Assembly: GCF_958295425.1 (NCBI RefSeq)
Contig: NC_081146.1
Span: 8,629,485 to 8,693,484, forward strand
Source: Solea solea
Lineage: Eukaryota; Chordata; Actinopteri; Pleuronectiformes; Soleidae
Length of the DNA: 64,000 bases
Reading direction: 5' to 3'
Under the pieces are notes generated by a model. The model made no database searches and was not told the DNA's origin. It saw only the letters and a program-made list of their open reading frames with translations. Made by a program: the position numbers and the translations under genes. Each line of letters begins with the position of its first letter. The stretch's first letter is position 1. Below, in pieces: positions 40,941-64,000 of this stretch.

Positions 40941-43084
40941 CAGTTTGGTTGTTTATTCAGAATAATAGGCTCCAAATATGATGCAAGCGACCAATTTACA
41001 CACTCAGGATGCTACACTGCAACACCAGCTGCAAAGTGGAGGTTGCTGTGGGACAGAATAGTGTCATTCACTACACAAACTCACACAACATATCGACCAG
41101 GTAGAAGGAAAGAATTATACACTCTGATTGGGAACAAGATCATCCTCGAGTGGATATAAGTTGATTATTTCTCAGTACTCTCATGTGGACACAGTCTTAC
41201 AATACAAACTCGCAACAGCAGCATCACAAATGGACACTACCACCACCCAGGTGCACATAAAAAAAAAAAACACTTGAAACAAACATTCACCCCCTCCCCA
41301 GAAACACAACAGTTTAAAAACTGCACTGAAATGGTCTGCAGTTTAGTTTCACATACAGTCACACTTAGCTTTATGTATCCTGTGCTACACTGAAAACTCC
41401 TGCAAATTATTAACTGCTTACGTAAAGAGGAATTAGTGCTTTGATAATTGCTGTAGAAGGTTTTACAGTTGCAGCAGCTGGTAGACATTTTCTGAGATGT
41501 CTGCAGTGTAGCTTGTAGTGCGGAGGAAAGTTTACTGCATGCTTCATTTCAAGAGTGGGGGAGAGAGAGCGGGAGAGCTGAGGTAGTGGAGGAAAGCTGA
41601 AGGCAAAAAAAGGTTAGAAATAAATAAGTCAAAGGCACTTGGAACATCAGGAAACTGAAGAAAAAAAAAGGTACAGCACACGAAACGATTTGGTTTCAGG
41701 TCATAAGGTATGCATTAGTATGTGTTTGTTTATGCAAGTTCTTAAAATAAGGCAAGTGAAGAGGAAAAGCCCTTAACATATTTAAAAACAATAAAAAAAA
41801 ATCCTACTTTTGGATAAAATACTTTGTGTTGGCAATTAAAATCAAAGTGAATAAAATGACAAAAAAGGCATATCAAGCAGATGTATAAAAGTAATGCATA
41901 GCCTTCAGAGCAAAAAATATGCCAGTCAGTGGTTCACCAAATACAAAACCCTTCATATTATTACACCTCGCAAGGGTAGAACTACAGTTTCGTGGTGGGA
42001 TTAAATCCTAACCCACCAACATAGTGGTGTGTCACATTATCTGATTACACTGTAGAGCAAATAGTGGTTTCATTTCTTCAGTCCATAAACATCCCGTGTT
42101 GCATTTATATAAAAACCCACACAGCTTTCAGGTGAGCCAGATTAAACTCTAGCCTCATATTCAAACCATTAAAAATACAGGACTGATCTTACTAAACCCA
42201 GTAAATCACCACCTCTCCAGCCAGCTGTGAAACGCTGCACCACAATCAGAATGGTTAATGGGGTTACAATCATGCTTTCAACGTGTCGTGTGTTCCCAGG
42301 TTTTGCCAGTGGGCACAGGCCAATATGGCTCAAGAAAAAAAGGTTCCTGAAGTCTTTCATTTGCGAGAACCATCCATTGACTGTTTCTACAGTTCATTTA
42401 CATGTACAAGGCTAGTTATAAAAAAGGCATATATTTGTTGTGCATAAAACATTGTCAGTTTATGTAGTGAATCTTAAGAATGACAAGATGGACAGTGGTA
42501 ATTTTTTGAAGGGGAAATAAAAGTTCATGAAGGATCAGATTCACGCCCTCGTGTTCACGTCTAAAAAGGATCCCAGTGCTATTGTACTTTGTCAGTGCTT
42601 TATAAAGTTGTCAATTTAATATGTTCATAGCCTTCCCGTTGTGGTGTGGGCAGATGGGTGAACATAGTTTAATGATAGGTTAACTTTTATTTGTCTCAAA
42701 ACAAAACTGACAAGCCCAAATATGTTATTCCCACATTGTTTCAAATTGTGTGTATTCATACTGTATATATACTCAAACTAGTGTAGTCAACTGTCGTCAA
42801 TTTCTAGAAGACACGATCATTATATTACTTTTGCCTTCTTGTGTCACTGATTTGTTTTTGATTCATGTGTAATTAAAAACATGTCTGTTTCCTACTGGGA
42901 TCAATAAAGTAATAAAATCCAGAATCCGTGAAGACTGGTGTGCAGCCATCCCTCATCCCCATCCCCATGAAAATGCTTTAAGGGGAGTTTCTGACGCCCA
43001 GTAACACTTCCAATATGGTTACGTGTATAACTATTAAAAACTTAAAAGCAAATGTGAACCTATCCTTTGGGGTCCATCAGTGAA
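40941..43084 (-). other. fam171a1: fam171a1 3' UTR
   Basis: No exon recognised in this 2.1-kb stretch downstream of the stop (43085-43087). On minus, AATAAA at 40957-40952 is a plausible distal signal and the one at 42692-42687 a proximal alternative. Extent inferred. Confidence 0.5.
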
Positions 43085-62315
<19,231 letters not shown>

Positions 62316-63340
62316 CACTGCAGATGTGAGTGTCCAAAACGCAAACGGCTGAAAAACAAAGTGGAAACCAAATCTTCTGCTTGTACCGATTCACTGAGCG
62401 GACACATGAGCGCACACACGGTTCTTTCCGCAGAGGATGCCACTCTCCATGTTTGACAGGTTATTTTCCAGTGTCGTTGTGCATCCCCAGCCCTTTCACT
62501 GCTCACTGGCTTTTTTATCATCGACTGGCCAGAGTCAGAGTCAGGGAGGAAGACGCTCCACAGAGCCTCATGCCCCCCAAGTAGGTATAACTGCAGACAC
62601 GCAGACCACTACACGACACCCCCCCTCACACTACACGACACGCCCACTCGACACTACTTCCGCGGACCTCCAACGCCACCTGCCGGCCTAATAACAGAGC
62701 GTTTCTGTCAGTTTAGAGCTGTTAAAAAAACAGCCAACGCCATAGCCAACCTACAAGACCAGGATATATTTATATTATGACGACATAACAGGTTTCTGCA
62801 TACATTTCTCAGATGAGAGTGCAGTAACAAATGTTTTTACTAATGTGTCCTTTTTCAACTGTCGCCAAATTTAGAGCATCTCTCTAATGCAGCTCAACTG
62901 CTGTGTTTCAATCAGCGCCTGCATAGAACAGAAATACTCAGATCCAGAATCAACAGTAGTTTAGTTGATATTCTTTTTTCAATAATCTTTTACCTTTGAC
63001 ACATGTTTACTGTATAACTACGCCCTCACATTGATCATTTTCTATGTAATGTAGAATTTTGTTATTAAAATTAAAATTCCCCTCTTCATAACAAGTTTCA
63101 AAGCAGAGTTGAGAATTTGCTGACTAAAGTATAACCTCATCAAACACCCAGCAGCCTTTGTGCTTTGTGATGGACACACATGTCAAGTGATAACAGAGAG
63201 ACCTGTCTACTAATGGACTGTGGTGCACCCACATGACTTCCTCTACTTACAAGCAAATCATCTGATCATGTGATTTTGTTGGAAGGTGTGATATAGAAGT
63301 GAAACAAGATTTTTAGTTCCGTGTTGAGCCTCCACTAATA
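62316..63340. other. fam171a1 promoter side and intergenic
   Basis: 62316-62690 is GC-richer than its surroundings and should contain the fam171a1 5' UTR and promoter (minus). From about 62700 the sequence turns AT-rich and leads into the MHC gene promoter. No TATA box or X/Y box could be placed with confidence. Confidence 0.4.
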
Positions 63341-64000
63341 ATGATCTCCAGCTCAAGCATGAAGCGCTCGGCTGTTATAATCCTGATACTTAACAGTCTC
63401 TGCACTTTTTCACATGGTAAGAAAAACTTTACTTTCTCTACTAGCAAACTTCAAGAAATGTGAAAAGTTGAGGGTTTTTAAAAAAAACAAAAAACAAATA
63501 CAAATATCATCACAGATAAATTCTACAGTGTTTCTGTCTGTAAGTATTAATTTATAACAACATGTCCATAGATCTTTGTCTCTTACGTTCTTTGTTTTTC
63601 AGTGGTCCATGAAACTGTCACCGTAATTGGCTGCTCTAACAAAAACAACACTGTGGTGCAGTTTGAAGGTGATGGTGATGAGGTTTTGTATACAGATTTT
63701 GAAAAGGAGGAATTTGTTTTCACTGTGCCCAAATTTATAACGTCAGACCCGAGTGAAGTATTTGGCGACATAGCTATCTATAAAAAGGCTTTGAAAAGCC
63801 AGAGCATATGTGCAACAGCTGTTTTATTCTGCACAGAAGAGGAGAGACATCCACCAGAAGCGAAAGGTACTGTTCTCCGTAGAACTGCATTAGTATTTGT
63901 AGACATTGTGTGAATTATTTGTTTTTTATTTCTTTAAACCCACTAAAAGATGCTCCTGAGACCATGGTCTATGCTGCAGATGAAGTTCAGTTAGGAGTTG
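63341..64000 (+). CDS. MHC class II antigen alpha chain, 3' partial
   Basis: Exons: 63341-63416 (signal peptide), 63603-63866 (alpha-1 domain), 63950-64000 and beyond (start of the alpha-2 immunoglobulin domain); phase 1 at both junctions, the usual MHC exon pattern. The protein presents exocytic peptides to CD4 T cells with a beta chain. Seen: hydrophobic leader (SAVIILILNSLCTF); alpha-1 with GDGDEVLYTDFEKEEFVFT, the class II alpha 'DGDE..DF' strand; an NNT sequon; Cys in VIGCS and again in SICATAVLFC, the extra alpha-1 cysteines common in teleost class II A; then APETMVYAADEVQLGV entering alpha-2. Two in-frame ATGs (63341, 63359); the second gives a more standard leader. The lineage (DA, DB, DE) cannot be told from this part. 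Confidence 0.88.

Overview
The window is nuclear DNA of a ray-finned (teleost) fish. The evidence is intron-rich genes that each assemble into full-length vertebrate proteins, abundant (CA)n, (TA)n and trinucleotide microsatellites, Tc1/mariner-, hAT- and piggyBac-like fragments and tRNA-derived SINEs typical of fish, and an MHC class II gene. There is no sign of bacterial or viral operons, CRISPR or phage. All exon models below were read by hand from splice sites, reading phase and remembered family resemblance; no search was run.

Layout: (1) 1-9300, plus strand: the 3' two thirds of an ABCB1/ABCB4-type P-glycoprotein (16 exons in view, 5' end outside the window). (2) 11227-about 21290, minus: crot, peroxisomal carnitine O-octanoyltransferase, complete in 16 coding exons (612 aa), convergent with the ABC gene. 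(3) 22574-25177, minus: an 88-aa acyl-CoA-binding protein, acbd7-like. (4) 26322-26538, minus: two unrecognised coding-like exons that fit no neighbour. (5) 28237-29046, plus: rpp38, RNase P/MRP subunit p38, one coding exon. (6) 32603-39719, minus: nmt2, N-myristoyltransferase 2, complete (12 exons, 491 aa). (7) 43085-62315, minus: fam171a1, complete (9 exons, 895 aa), with long introns. (8) 63341-64000, plus: the 5' end of an MHC class II alpha-chain gene, cut by the window edge.

From memory, the order and orientation ABCB4>/<CROT is that of human 7q21, and <ACBD7, RPP38>, <NMT2, <FAM171A1 is that of human 10p13. The window therefore seems to join two conserved blocks, with an MHC class II gene beyond them. 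The genes share no pathway as a whole, although lipid and acyl-CoA handling recurs: lipid/drug efflux, medium-chain acyl transfer to carnitine, acyl-CoA binding and protein myristoylation.

Non-coding highlights are a GC-AG intron in the ABC gene; a nest of at least four insertions inside one Tc1-like element in the crot 5'-UTR intron; a foldback TTAA-flanked MITE and a perfect 21-bp palindrome in nmt2 introns; closely abutting convergent poly(A) signals of rpp38 and nmt2; and several long microsatellites. I found nothing I can defend as a wholly new biological system. The best unexplained coding signal is the exon pair at 26322-26538.
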